Assembly (NCBI RefSeq): GCF_965216485.1
Contig: NZ_OZ244162.1
Span: 3,280,030-3,344,029, forward strand
Origin: Algiphilus sp965216485
GTDB lineage: Bacteria > Pseudomonadota > Gammaproteobacteria > Nevskiales > Nevskiaceae
DNA length: 64,000 bases
Direction: 5' to 3'
Each line of letters begins with the position of its first letter. Position 1 is the first letter of the stretch. The translations under genes and the position numbers were made by a program. The notes beneath the pieces are model-generated. The model had not been told where the DNA came from. It did not search any database and was given only the letters and a program-made list of their open reading frames with translations. Of this stretch, positions 16,504-25,647 are shown piece after piece.

Positions 16504-17471
16504 GCGCCCTCGCCACCAGTCTTGCCCTTGCGTTGCTGCTGGCGGCCGCGATCTGGTGGCTTGCAGGCGCCCTGCTCGCCATGCTCTATCCACTGCTGCG
16601 CGGCGTCGTGGCACGACTCGCAACCGGCTCCCGCTGTCGCATGCTCAGTGCCATCGCAGCATTACCCGCTCTGCTCGCGCTGAGCGCCACGCTGCTGCTG
16701 CATCTGCCCGCCACACAGGGTCTTGGGGTCGCGGAACACTGCCACGAAGGCATCGGCTGTGGTGCGCATGCGCCGGCCATCTCAGGCGGCATGCTCAGCG
16801 GCCTGCTGCCCTTGCTGGCTGCAGGCATTCTTGTGGCGGCACTCGGTCGTGTGCTTCCGCCACTACGACGCCAGGCGCGGCGTACGCGCCAACTGCTGGC
16901 CATGGCGCGGGAGGACCGTGGGCAGGGCTATGCGGTGATCGAGTCCGATACCGTCTTTACACTGACCGTCGGTCTGCTTCGGCCACGCGTGGTGGTCTCC
17001 AGCGCTCTGCTGCAACGGCTTGAAGCGCGCCAGCGGGCCGGCGTGCTGCTGCACGAACAGGCCCATGCCCGGCGACGAGACAGCCTGCGCCAGTGGCTGG
17101 CGGCTCTGGCGGCGCCACGCCTGCTGAGTGGTCCGGGGCGCGCGCTGCAGCGTGATCTGCTGGCCGCCTGCGAACAGGCCTGTGATCAGCAGGCTGCCGC
17201 TGCCCTCGGCGACCGGCTGGATGTGGCCGACGCACTGCTGACCACCCAACGTCGCGCGCACCGTCCTGACCACCCGGTGTCCATCGAGGCGGAAGAAGGC
17301 ATGCGCGAGCGCATCGCTGCCTTGATTGCCCCGCCACAGCCTGAACGCCTGCCACTGCCACTGCTGGTCATCGGCGTGACGGCGCTGGCCTTCGGCGCTG
17401 CGCTTGTCGGCCTCGATACGCTGCATCACAGCGCCGAGCGCGTACAGGAGTGGGTCCGGCTTCAGCCCTGA
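16500..17471 (+). CDS. M56-family (BlaR1-like) membrane metallopeptidase
   Basis: A 323-residue protein with several membrane helices (about 8-30, 45-65, 90-115 and a last one near 285-305) and the zinc protease motif HEQAH at 185-189, in VLLHEQAHARRRD. It corresponds to the transmembrane protease part of BlaR1 without a penicillin-binding sensor domain, so the signal must be sensed by its own loops. It is coupled to the repressor gene by an ATGA overlap and probably triggers repressor cleavage. It ends inside the tail of bioD on the other strand (10 nt overlap). Confidence 0.9.
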   Translation: MSALATSLALALLLAAAIWWLAGALLAMLYPLLRGVVARLATGSRCRMLSAIAALPALLALSATLLLHLPATQGLGVAEHCHEGIGCGAHAPAISGGMLSGLLPLLAAGILVAALGRVLPPLRRQARRTRQLLAMAREDRGQGYAVIESDTVFTLTVGLLRPRVVVSSALLQRLEARQRAGVLLHEQAHARRRDSLRQWLAALAAPRLLSGPGRALQRDLLAACEQACDQQAAAALGDRLDVADALLTTQRRAHRPDHPVSIEAEEGMRERIAALIAPPQPERLPLPLLVIGVTALAFGAALVGLDTLHHSAERVQEWVRLQP

Positions 17472-18154
17472 AGGGATGCCCAGGCCTGGGAAAGCGTCTC
17501 GACATCCAGACGACGTGCCAGGGCTTCGGGCGCCTCGCCGCAGGCCATGATGCCCAGCGGCGCACCGAGGCGGGCTTGCAGCGTCTGCAGCATCTCCTCG
17601 GCCGTGCCCGTGTCCTCCTCGGGCAGCACATTGCCGATCCATCCCAGCCACAGGCCGGCGGCCTTGAGCGCTTCGGCGGTCAGCAGGCTGTGGTTGATCG
17701 CGCCCAGACGGATGCCGACGACGAGCAGCGTTGGCAGCCGATGCCCCGTGACCCAGTCCGCGAAGTCGACACGGTCGGTCAGCGGTACACGCCAGCCACC
17801 CGCACCCTCGACCACGACCCAGGCGTGGCGCGCGCGCAGTGCCTCCAGACCCTGATCCAGCGTCGCCAGAGGGATCGGTCGGCCCTCGCGCTGGGCGGCA
17901 ATATGCGGCGCGATCGCCGGTGCAAACGTGACCGGGTTGACCTCGTCGTAGCGCAGGCCCGGCGAGGAGGCAGCCTGCAGCGCCAGCGCATCCTCGTTGC
18001 GCAGCCCTTCCGCGGTGGCATCGCTACCGCTGGCCACAGGCTTGTAGCCGGCGACCTGCGCGCCCGTTGCACGCAATGCCAGCAACAGGGCGCTGGCGAT
18101 GCGTGTCTTGCCGACACCCGTATCGGTGCCGGTAACGGCGATAGCGCGGTTCAT
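17462..18154 (-). CDS. bioD: Dethiobiotin synthetase
   Basis: A 230-residue enzyme with the P-loop variant GTDTGVGKT at residues 9-17 and the conserved GYKPVASG segment. It closes the ureido ring of 7,8-diaminononanoate using CO2 and ATP, the penultimate step of biotin synthesis. The start overlaps the bioF stop by 4 nt. It is the third and last gene of the bioB-bioF-bioD operon; bioC and bioA are not adjacent. Confidence 0.96.
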   Translation of the reverse strand: MNRAIAVTGTDTGVGKTRIASALLLALRATGAQVAGYKPVASGSDATAEGLRNEDALALQAASSPGLRYDEVNPVTFAPAIAPHIAAQREGRPIPLATLDQGLEALRARHAWVVVEGAGGWRVPLTDRVDFADWVTGHRLPTLLVVGIRLGAINHSLLTAEALKAAGLWLGWIGNVLPEEDTGTAEEMLQTLQARLGAPLGIMACGEAPEALARRLDVETLSQAWASLQG

Positions 18155-19353
18155 GCTGCGGCTGCCTGTTGCAGCAACACGCTGTGCAGCGCGTCGAGCA
18201 GGCCCTCGATCTCGGCGTGCCGATGGGCCGCCGACAAGGTAATGCGCAGGCGACTGGTGCCCTCCGGCACCGTCGGGGGGCGAATGCCCGCCACCCAGTA
18301 GCCGCGCTCGAACAGCGCAGCAGAGGCAGCCATGGTGCGCTCGGCGTCGCCCAGCACCAAAGGCTGGATGGCGTGGTCCGCGGCCGTTCCCTCGGGTGGA
18401 CCCAGCGGAATGCCGCGTTGCGCCGCGCCGCGACGGAAGTGGGCGATATTGGCGTGCAGAGACTGAAGGTGCTCCGGCTCCGAGCGCAGAATCGCAAGGG
18501 CGGCGCGCGCGGCGGCCGCCATCGCCGGTGGCGGCGCCGTGGAAAAGACCCAGGTCCGCGCCTTCTGTACCAGATAGTCGATCAAGGTCCGCGAACCGGC
18601 TACAAAGGCCCCGCTGGCACCCAGCGCCTTGCCCAGCGTGGCGACATAGACCGGCACCTCGGCGTGCGAGAGACCCGCGGCCGCCAGACTGCCACGGCCC
18701 TCCGGCCCGCAGACGCCAAAGCCATGCGCGTCATCTACGTAGAGCAGGGCACCGTGATTCGCCCCGATGGTGGCCAGGGCGGCGAGCGGGGCGCTGTCGC
18801 CGTCCATCGAAAACACGCCGTCGGTGACCATCCATGCAGGGCCAGACGCGTGGCGCACGGCGGATTCGAAGGCCGCAGTATCGGCATGCGCCACGCGGGT
18901 ATACGCCGCCTTGGTCAAGCGCACGCCGTCGATCAGCGAGGCGTGATTGAGGGCGTCGGCACAGAGATGCGCATCGGGCGGCACCAGCGCACGCAACGCG
19001 CCCAGATTGGCCGCCCAGCCCGACGAGAACAGCAGCGCAGCCTCGGCGCCGAGAAAGTCGGCCAGGGCTTCCTCCAGAGCGCGATGCTCATGGTTGTAGC
19101 CAGACACCAGCGCCGCGGCGCCGCTGCCGGTACCACTGTCGCGCAGTGCGCGCTGCGCCGCCTCGGCAACGCGCGGGTCCGCGGCCAGGCCGAGATAGTC
19201 GTTGGCACAGAAATTGGCGCACTGCCGGCCCTCGACTTCGATGCGGGCGCCGTGACTGCCCGCAATGACGCGCCTGCGGCGACGTAGCGCGCGCGCCTCC
19301 AAAGCCTCGATCTCGGCCTGCAGGCGCCCGTCAAGCTGAGCCGACGCGCTCAT
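18151..19353 (-). CDS. bioF: 8-amino-7-oxononanoate synthase
   Basis: A 400-residue PLP enzyme of the alpha-oxoamine synthase family. Visible family segments are CANDYLGLAADPRV (near 50), the cofactor contact region YVDDAHGFGVCGPEGRG, and VATLGKALGASGAFVAG containing the Schiff-base lysine (near 242). It condenses pimeloyl-ACP/CoA with alanine, the first step of biotin ring assembly. It follows bioB by 6 nt. Confidence 0.96.
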   Translation of the reverse strand: MSASAQLDGRLQAEIEALEARALRRRRRVIAGSHGARIEVEGRQCANFCANDYLGLAADPRVAEAAQRALRDSGTGSGAAALVSGYNHEHRALEEALADFLGAEAALLFSSGWAANLGALRALVPPDAHLCADALNHASLIDGVRLTKAAYTRVAHADTAAFESAVRHASGPAWMVTDGVFSMDGDSAPLAALATIGANHGALLYVDDAHGFGVCGPEGRGSLAAAGLSHAEVPVYVATLGKALGASGAFVAGSRTLIDYLVQKARTWVFSTAPPPAMAAAARAALAILRSEPEHLQSLHANIAHFRRGAAQRGIPLGPPEGTAADHAIQPLVLGDAERTMAASAALFERGYWVAGIRPPTVPEGTSRLRITLSAAHRHAEIEGLLDALHSVLLQQAAAA

Positions 19354-19359
19354 CGCCGA

Positions 19360-20364
19360 TCAGGCTGCCTCGGGTTGGCAGGTCTTGGCGGTATGCACAG
19401 CTCCCTCGGCTCCCGCCTCGGCCGTGATGCCCAGTCGCGCAAACAGCGCGCGATCGTGCGCGTTCTGCGGATTCTCGGTGGTCAGCAGACGCTCGCCGTA
19501 GAAGATGGAATTGGCGCCAGCCAGGAAGCAAAGCGCCTGCAATTCGTCGTTCATCGCTTCGCGACCAGCAGAGAGGCGCACGTGGGATGCGGGCATGAGA
19601 ATGCGGGCTACCGCGATGGTCCGTACGAATTCGAAGGGGTCCACCGGCGGCAGACCGTCCACCGGGGTTCCGGGCACCTGCACCAGATTGTTGATCGGTA
19701 CCGACTCCGGATGCGGCTGCAGGCGGGCGAGCTGTTCGAGCAGCCCGGCGCGGTCATCGCGCGTCTCTCCCATGCCGACAATGCCGCCGCAGCAGACCTT
19801 CATGCCGGCGTGGCGCACGGCCTCCAGCGTCTGCAGGCGGTCGTCGTAGGTGCGGGTGGTGATTACCTCGCCGTAGTACTCCGGCGAGGTATCAAGATTG
19901 TGGTTGTAATAATCCAGGCCGCCTTCGGCGAGCTCCTGGGCCTGATGCGTGGTCAGCATGCCCGCCGTGAGGCAGGTTTCCAGCCCCATCTCGCGTACGC
20001 CGCCGATCATGGCCTTGAGCTTGGGGATGTCGCGATCCTTCGGCGAACGCCAGGCCGCGCCCATGCAGAAGCGGGTCGCACCATCCTTCTTGGCCGCGCG
20101 CGCCGCCGCCAGTACGTCTTCCACCTCCATCAGGGCTTCGCGCTCCAGGCCCGTCTCGTAGCGGATCGACTGCGGGCAGTACTTGCAATCCTCCGGGCAG
20201 GCGCCGGTCTTGATGGACAGGAGCTGCGACAGCTGCACCGTGTTCGCGTCGAAGAACTGGCGGTGCACGCGCTGCGCTTCGAACAGCAGATCGTTGAAGG
20301 GTTGCTCGAAGAGCGCGACGATCTGCTCGCGGCTCCAATCGTGACGGACGGTGACGGACGACAT
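19360..20364 (-). CDS. bioB: Biotin synthase
   Basis: A 334-residue radical SAM enzyme with the [4Fe-4S] motif C-x3-C-x2-C (CPEDCKYC, C56, C60, C63) and the biotin synthase segments GACPEDCKYCPQS and YNHNLDTSPEYY. It inserts sulfur into dethiobiotin. The ATG at 20364 gives the usual N-terminus; the frame continues upstream without family resemblance. It heads the biotin operon, about 100 nt from a BirA-type operator in the divergent promoter region shared with comF. Confidence 0.97.
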   Translation of the reverse strand: MSSVTVRHDWSREQIVALFEQPFNDLLFEAQRVHRQFFDANTVQLSQLLSIKTGACPEDCKYCPQSIRYETGLEREALMEVEDVLAAARAAKKDGATRFCMGAAWRSPKDRDIPKLKAMIGGVREMGLETCLTAGMLTTHQAQELAEGGLDYYNHNLDTSPEYYGEVITTRTYDDRLQTLEAVRHAGMKVCCGGIVGMGETRDDRAGLLEQLARLQPHPESVPINNLVQVPGTPVDGLPPVDPFEFVRTIAVARILMPASHVRLSAGREAMNDELQALCFLAGANSIFYGERLLTTENPQNAHDRALFARLGITAEAGAEGAVHTAKTCQPEAA

Positions 20365-20464
20365 GCGAAAACTCCCCCACTGTGGCGCAGCGCGCCAATG
20401 GCTGAATGGGTGCCGCGGTAAAGACGCGCGGCGCTCGCACGCAGTCTTGTCGCGGCAACCCATG

Positions 20465-20497
20465 CTGTCAACCTGCGAACGGGTGAATGGTTGACGG
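20465..20497. promoter_or_regulatory. BirA-type biotin operator between bioB and comF
   Basis: CTGTCAACC (20465-20473) and GGTTGACGG (20489-20497) form an inverted repeat with a 15-nt spacer; the inner 7 bp are perfect. The half-site pattern TTGTnnACC-N14-16-GGTnnACAA is that of the proteobacterial BirA operator, which represses biotin genes when biotin is plentiful. It lies upstream of bioB, and its right half covers the predicted comF start codon at 20487. Confidence 0.8.
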
Positions 20498-21188
20498 GGG
20501 CGCCCTGCGGCCGGGCTGGTGGGTGGGCGCAGACCGCTGCCTGCAGTGCCACGCGCCGGTATCCAGCGCCGGCCTGTGCGCGGGCTGCGTGGCCGCCCTG
20601 CCTTGGAACGTGCCGGCCTGCTGGCACTGCGCCGAAGTCCTTTCCGATCACGCGGCCCAACGCTGTCCCAGCTGCCTACGGCGCCCTCCGCCCTGGCACG
20701 GCGCCTGGTGCGCCCTGCGCTTCGAGGCACAGATCGTGCGCTGGGTTCATGCCCTCAAGTACCACGCCGACCTCAGCGCAGCGCGGCGACTGGCGCTGCT
20801 GCACGCCCTCTATCTCCAGCAACATCGTGCGCCGCCACCGGAACTGCTGATCCCGATGCCGCTGTTCCCCGCACGACTGCGCCAGCGCGGCTTCAATCAG
20901 GCGCAGCTGCTCGCCGATACCTTGGGGCGCGCACTGATGCTGCGCGCCGCACCCGCTGCCGCCCGACGCCTGCGCGACACTGCCGACCAGACCGAACTCT
21001 CGGCGAAGGAACGCCGACGCAACCTGCGCGGCGCCTTCGATGCCGATCCGCAGCAGGTGGCAGGCCGCCATGTCGCCATTGTTGACGATGTGCTCACCAC
21101 CGGCGCCAGCTGCCATGCACTCAGCCAGGCATTGCACAAAGCCGGTGCGCGCCGCATCGACGTATGGTGTGTGGCACGTACACCGTGA
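20487..21188 (+). CDS. comF: ComF-family double-zinc-ribbon phosphoribosyltransferase-like protein
   Basis: A 233-residue protein with four CxxC-type pairs in the first 70 residues (CLQC, CAGC, CWHC, CPSC; zinc ribbons) and a C-terminal PRTase fold whose signature VAIVDDVLTTGAS is near 193-205. ComF proteins are needed for natural DNA uptake in some bacteria, possibly in single-strand transfer. ATG 20487 lies within the BirA-type operator, and no strong ribosome site is seen; an in-frame GTG at 20523 is an alternative start. Divergence of comF from bioB is common in gammaproteobacteria. Confidence 0.9.
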   Translation: MVDGGALRPGWWVGADRCLQCHAPVSSAGLCAGCVAALPWNVPACWHCAEVLSDHAAQRCPSCLRRPPPWHGAWCALRFEAQIVRWVHALKYHADLSAARRLALLHALYLQQHRAPPPELLIPMPLFPARLRQRGFNQAQLLADTLGRALMLRAAPAAARRLRDTADQTELSAKERRRNLRGAFDADPQQVAGRHVAIVDDVLTTGASCHALSQALHKAGARRIDVWCVARTP

Positions 21189-21284
21189 ATGGATGCATTG
21201 CGGTCCGGCGCTTTTTCTCCCCTCCGGAGTCTCAGCGATTGCGTCGCCGCAATGGCCCCTTCACGACGCCGTCAAGGAGACCCA

Positions 21285-22016
21285 ATGAACCCCAACCGCA
21301 CCGCACGCAAGCCCTGTCGACCGCCGTCGGCGTGCCCGCAGCGGGCACAGCGTGCGCCCTCGCGGCGCATGCCCACGCTGCTCGCATTGCTGGTGTTGCT
21401 CTTCGGCAACGATGTGGTCACCGCGCAGCCAACGGCCGCGCGCTATTCGCCGCAGCAGATCCTGCAATGGGAGACAGTGAGTTTCAGTGGCACCACCGAC
21501 TACAGGCTGGTGGAACGTGACGGCCAACCTGCCGTGCACGCCGACTGCAATGGCCAGAGTGGCTCGGGCCTGGCCCTGCGCACGCCCATCGATCTCACCG
21601 AGACGCCCATCGTGGAGTGGCGCTGGCGCGTCGATCAGGTCTACCAAGGCCTCGACCCGCATCGCAAGGACGGCGACGACTACCCGGCGCGGCTCTACGT
21701 GGTCGACGAACACAGCTTCCTGCGCTGGCGCACGCGTGCCATCAACTATGTGTGGGCGAACCGCCAGACGATCGGCAGCGACTGGCCGAATCCTTTCACC
21801 GACAAGGCCCATATGGTAGCGGTGAACTCGGGCGCGCCTGCCACCGGCGAAGATGGCTGGCAGACAGTGCGGCGCAATATCCGGCGCGACTTCGAGCGCT
21901 ACTTCGATCGTTCCCTGGATGAGATCACGGCGGTGGCGATCATGACCGACTGTGACAACGCCGGCCAGAAGGCCGAGGCCTGGTACGGTGAGATCCGATT
22001 CCTGCCCGCCGACTAA
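21285..22016 (+). CDS. DUF3047 family exported protein
   Basis: A 243-residue protein with a basic N-terminus and a hydrophobic stretch (about 28-43, TLLALLVLLFGNDVVTAQ) that looks like a long signal peptide. The mature part has the DUF3047 pattern: VEWRWRVDQVYQG, DDYPARLYVVDEHSFLRWRTRAINYVW and a C-terminal AIMTDCDNAGQKAEAWYGEIRF, probably a jelly-roll, carbohydrate-binding-like fold. Function is unknown. AAGGAG lies 8 nt before the ATG at 21285, which decides the start. Confidence 0.85.
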   Translation: MNPNRTARKPCRPPSACPQRAQRAPSRRMPTLLALLVLLFGNDVVTAQPTAARYSPQQILQWETVSFSGTTDYRLVERDGQPAVHADCNGQSGSGLALRTPIDLTETPIVEWRWRVDQVYQGLDPHRKDGDDYPARLYVVDEHSFLRWRTRAINYVWANRQTIGSDWPNPFTDKAHMVAVNSGAPATGEDGWQTVRRNIRRDFERYFDRSLDEITAVAIMTDCDNAGQKAEAWYGEIRFLPAD

Positions 22017-22045
22017 GGCCATGACCGACTGCGTGTGAACAGGCC

Positions 22046-23593
22046 CTAGGACTCCAGCCCCCAGTCGAAGGCCTGCTGCGTGGCCGGAGCCTCGCTGGCC
22101 CGCTTGCGCGGGCTGGGCCCGCCGCACTGCCGCATCCCGGAGCGGCGGCTGCCATGCCGTTCCTGGATGGCATCGGCCTCCTCGCGGTAGCCGGCCTGCT
22201 TGCGTACCTGCCAGATCTGCTGCCGCGCCCGACGCGCCGCTGTCAGATGGTCCACGACCGGGTCCGGATACTCTGCCGCGCCATGGCGTCGGCGCAGTGC
22301 CGCCGACAAGGTCCATGGTTCATGCACCGCCTCGCCGGGTATGCCTGCCAGTTCCGGTACCCACTGCCGGATGAACTGCCCGTCGGGGTCATGATCGCGC
22401 CCCTGTTTCACCGGGTTGTAGATGCGCGGCGTGTTGATGCCCGTCGTCCCCGACTGCATCTGCATCTGGCTGTAGTGGATCCCGGGCTCGTAGTCGGTGA
22501 ACTGTCGCGCCAGAAACAGTGCAGGCGCGCGCCAATGCAGCCACAGGTGGTAGCTCGATACCGCAACCAGCATGGCGCGCATGCGGAAGTTCAGCCAGCC
22601 CGTGTTGTGCAGATAGCGCATGCAGGCGTCCACGAACGGCAAGCCCGTACGCCCCGTCTGCCACGCCTCCAGCAGCGCAGGATTGTGGCCTTCGGGGCGC
22701 AGGTCGTCGTAGGCGGAATGCAGATTGTCGAATTCCAGGCGGGGCTCGGATTCCAGCTTCTGGATGAAGTGGCAGTGCCAGTGCAGGCGCCCCAGAAAGG
22801 ACTGCAAGGCGCGACGGTGGCCACCGCATTGCGCCGGGTCCAGCGCGCTGCGCGCCGCACGCGTGGCCTGTACCACTTCGCGCATCGACAGCGCCCCCCA
22901 GGCCAGATGCGGCGACAGCCGCGAACAGCTGGTCTCCGCGCTGATCGGGCTCGACATGCTGCTGTGATAGTCGCGGCCGCGCGTCTCGAGGAAGCTGTGC
23001 AGGCAAGCTTCCGCCTGGGCGCGGCCGCCGCGCTGTTCTCTATTTGGCGCCACCGGCGGCATCTGCGCGCACGCCGCATCCAGGGTGTGCTCGGCGGGTG
23101 TAGCGACCACCACAGGGAGCTGCGCTGGCGGCGTGGAGATCGTTTGCGCCATCTGCGCTTCCCAGGCGCGCGACCAGCCCGTGCGCTGCGTGAGCCCACG
23201 CTGCACGCCGTGGAGGGGGCATTCGGTCCAGGGAACTGCGTGGTCCCGACACCAGGCCGCGACCGCGCGATCCCGCGCGAAGGTCCAGCCGTTGCCGGTT
23301 TCCTGATGGCTCCACAGCGCGAAGCGACCCCACGCGCGATGCAGATCGCCGAGCACGGAGACGATATCGCCACGATGCACCACGAGCCCCTGGCCGCGCT
23401 GCTGCAGCGCATGATCCAGGCTGCGCAGGCAGTCGACGATGAAGGACCAGTGCCGTGCCGACATATCGGGCTGGCGCCAGAGCTCGGGCTCCACGACATA
23501 GAGCGGCAGCACCGGCCCGCAGGACGCAGCCCGTGTAAGCGGAGCGTGGTCTTCGACACGGAGGTCGCGCTTGAACCAGACGACTTGCAACAT
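22046..23593 (-). CDS. Cryptochrome/photolyase family flavoprotein (probable deoxyribodipyrimidine photolyase)
   Basis: A 515-residue protein with the N-terminal antenna domain (VVWFKRDLRVEDHAPL, Rossmann-like) and a C-terminal FAD-binding domain. That domain is recognised by GRLHWHCHFIQKLE, TGLPFVDACMRYLHNTGWLNFRMRAMLVA and the motif TGINTPRIYNPVKQG. It belongs to the cryptochrome/photolyase superfamily and probably repairs UV pyrimidine dimers with blue light. The exact class (CPD, 6-4 or photoreceptor) cannot be assigned. A 60-residue basic, Gln-rich tail follows the catalytic domain. Confidence 0.9.
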   Translation of the reverse strand: MLQVVWFKRDLRVEDHAPLTRAASCGPVLPLYVVEPELWRQPDMSARHWSFIVDCLRSLDHALQQRGQGLVVHRGDIVSVLGDLHRAWGRFALWSHQETGNGWTFARDRAVAAWCRDHAVPWTECPLHGVQRGLTQRTGWSRAWEAQMAQTISTPPAQLPVVVATPAEHTLDAACAQMPPVAPNREQRGGRAQAEACLHSFLETRGRDYHSSMSSPISAETSCSRLSPHLAWGALSMREVVQATRAARSALDPAQCGGHRRALQSFLGRLHWHCHFIQKLESEPRLEFDNLHSAYDDLRPEGHNPALLEAWQTGRTGLPFVDACMRYLHNTGWLNFRMRAMLVAVSSYHLWLHWRAPALFLARQFTDYEPGIHYSQMQMQSGTTGINTPRIYNPVKQGRDHDPDGQFIRQWVPELAGIPGEAVHEPWTLSAALRRRHGAAEYPDPVVDHLTAARRARQQIWQVRKQAGYREEADAIQERHGSRRSGMRQCGGPSPRKRASEAPATQQAFDWGLES

Positions 23594-23632
23594 CGTTCTA
23601 GACTACGGCCCGTCTTCAACCAAGAGTGGGTC

Positions 23633-24235
23633 GTGGAAGCTTCGTTCTACAACGATCTGGATGCGAGCTGGGCGCACGCCTGGCAACTGCTGGTGCGCGG
23701 CGTCAATGATCGGCGTCACGGCTTCCATACCATCCAGGTCGCCACGCTGGGCCGCGATGGCACACCGCAGCTGCGCTCCGTCATCCTGCGCGCGGTGGAC
23801 CCGCAGGGCGCCACCCTGCGTTTCCATACCGATGCGCGCGCCGAGAAGGTCGCGGAAATGGAGGCGCAGCCCACAGTCGCGCTCCACGCCTATGACGCCC
23901 GCGCCAAATTGCAGCTCCGCATCAAGGGCGAGGCCCAGTTGCACGCCAGTGACGCCTTGACCGAGCAGGCGTGGGCTGAATCCCGCCCCATGAGCCGCAC
24001 CTGCTATCGCATGCAACCCGGCCCAGGGACGCTCTTGCATGCCCCGGATGCCTATCTGCCCGGCAGTGAGGTTGACGTACCCCCTGGCGCAACAGATGCT
24101 GGCTACGCGCAGTTTCGCGCAGTCGTGGTGCAGATCACGCAACTGGAATGGCTCTATCTTGCCGCGGCGGGTCATCGCCGGGCCCGATGGACGCGTCAAG
24201 GCGCGCAGTGGTCCGGACAGTGGCTTGCACCGTGA
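23633..24235 (+). CDS. Pyridoxamine 5'-phosphate oxidase-like FMN-binding protein
   Basis: A 200-residue split-barrel flavoprotein: WQLLVRGVNDRRHGFHTIQVATLG at the start, LRSVILRAVDPQGATLRFHTDARAEK (FMN phosphate contact) and a C-terminal LEWLYLAAAGHRRARW. It resembles the uncharacterised PNPOx-like proteins and is shorter and different from the true pdxH at 35.4 kb. The start is a GTG at 23633 with AAGAG about 8 nt upstream; no suitable ATG exists. It is divergent from the photolyase gene. Confidence 0.82.
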   Translation: MEASFYNDLDASWAHAWQLLVRGVNDRRHGFHTIQVATLGRDGTPQLRSVILRAVDPQGATLRFHTDARAEKVAEMEAQPTVALHAYDARAKLQLRIKGEAQLHASDALTEQAWAESRPMSRTCYRMQPGPGTLLHAPDAYLPGSEVDVPPGATDAGYAQFRAVVVQITQLEWLYLAAAGHRRARWTRQGAQWSGQWLAP

Positions 24236-24259
24236 TGCGCATGGCCTGGGGAGAGGCGC

Positions 24260-25594
24260 ATGAAGAGCTTGATCCGCAATGCCCGTATCGTCACTGATGG
24301 ACGCATTCAGGAAGGCGATGTCCTGATCGATGGCGAACGCATCGCGCGTGTGGGCGGTGCGCTGGGCAGCGAAGGCGTCAACCGGGAGATCGACGCCCAC
24401 GGACGCCTGCTGTTGCCCGGCATGATCGACGATCAGGTGCATTTCCGCGAGCCGGGCATGACCCACAAGGGCAATCTGATCACCGAATCGGCCGCCGCCG
24501 TGGCGGGCGGTGTCACCAGCTTCATGGATCTGCCCAACACCGTTCCGCATGCCACCGACCGCGCGGCGCTGGCGGACAAGTACGACCGCGCAAGCGGCCG
24601 GGCGCGCGCCAACTACGCCTTCTACCTCGGCGCCGACAACGACAACACCGAGGAGATCAAGGCGCTGGCGCCCGACGAGGCCTGCGGCGTCATGGCCTTC
24701 ATGGGGCCGTCGACGAGCGGCATGGTGATCGACGACCCCGCTGCCCTGGAGGCCCTGTTCGCCCACTACGGCGGCGTCATCGCCACCCATTGCGAACACG
24801 GACCTACCATCCAGCAGCACGAGGCGCACTTTGTGCAGCGCTACGGCGAGGACATCCCCTTCGACGCGCATCCGCTGATCCGTTCGGCACAGGCCTGCTA
24901 CAAGGCCACCGAGCAGGCGATGGCCTTGGCGCGCAGCCACGGCAGCCGACTGCATGTGCTGCATCTCAGCACCGCGCGAGAGCTCGACCTCTTCGCCGCA
25001 GGCCCCGTGGAGGGCAAGCAGATCACGGCCGAGGTCTGCGTACACCACCTCTGGTTCAGCGACCAGGACTACGAGGCCCAAGGGGCGCGCATCAAATGCA
25101 ACCCGGCCATCAAGACCGAAGCCGATCGCAGCGCGTTGCGCGCAGCCCTGGCCGACGGCCGCATTGACATCGTCGCCACCGGTCACGCACCGCATACCCT
25201 GGAGGAAAAGATCCAGCCCTATCGCAAGGCCGCCGCCGGTCTGCCGATGGCGCAACACGCCCTGCTTGTCATCCTTGAGCTGGTGCGCGAGGGGGTGATG
25301 GATCTGCCCACCGCGGTCGCCCGCGCGAGCCACGCCCCGGCCGCCCGCTTCGGCATCGTGGACCGCGGCCATATCCGCGAAGGCGCCTTTGCCGACCTCG
25401 TGCTGGTCAACCCGGACCATCACACCGATGTCTGCGCCGATCATCTGGTCTACAAATGCGGCTGGTCGCCGCTGGAGGGCACCAGCTTCAGTCACCACAT
25501 CGACGCCACTTTCGTCAACGGCATCCAGGTCTGGGATGGCCGGGATGTCGCGGAGCGCGCCGTAGGCCAGCGCCTGCAATTTCACCGTGCCTAG
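24260..25594 (+). CDS. pyrC: Dihydroorotase (class I, PyrC type)
   Basis: A 444-residue amidohydrolase with the metal site pattern of dihydroorotases: DDQVHFREPG (first two ligands, near 56-65), ATHCEHG, LHVLHLSTARE, and ATGHAPHTLEEK carrying the catalytic Asp region. It converts carbamoyl aspartate to dihydroorotate in pyrimidine synthesis; the length and DxHxRxPG-like motif (here D-x-V-H-F-R-E-P-G) indicate the class I/long form, but hydantoinase-like activity cannot be excluded. It follows the PNPOx-like gene by 24 nt with a GGAGAGG site. Confidence 0.88.
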   Translation: MKSLIRNARIVTDGRIQEGDVLIDGERIARVGGALGSEGVNREIDAHGRLLLPGMIDDQVHFREPGMTHKGNLITESAAAVAGGVTSFMDLPNTVPHATDRAALADKYDRASGRARANYAFYLGADNDNTEEIKALAPDEACGVMAFMGPSTSGMVIDDPAALEALFAHYGGVIATHCEHGPTIQQHEAHFVQRYGEDIPFDAHPLIRSAQACYKATEQAMALARSHGSRLHVLHLSTARELDLFAAGPVEGKQITAEVCVHHLWFSDQDYEAQGARIKCNPAIKTEADRSALRAALADGRIDIVATGHAPHTLEEKIQPYRKAAAGLPMAQHALLVILELVREGVMDLPTAVARASHAPAARFGIVDRGHIREGAFADLVLVNPDHHTDVCADHLVYKCGWSPLEGTSFSHHIDATFVNGIQVWDGRDVAERAVGQRLQFHRA

Positions 25595-25647
25595 CCGGCA
25601 TCGCCGCGTGTGCGGCCGGTGCATGGATGGCATCAGGGAGTCAGCGT

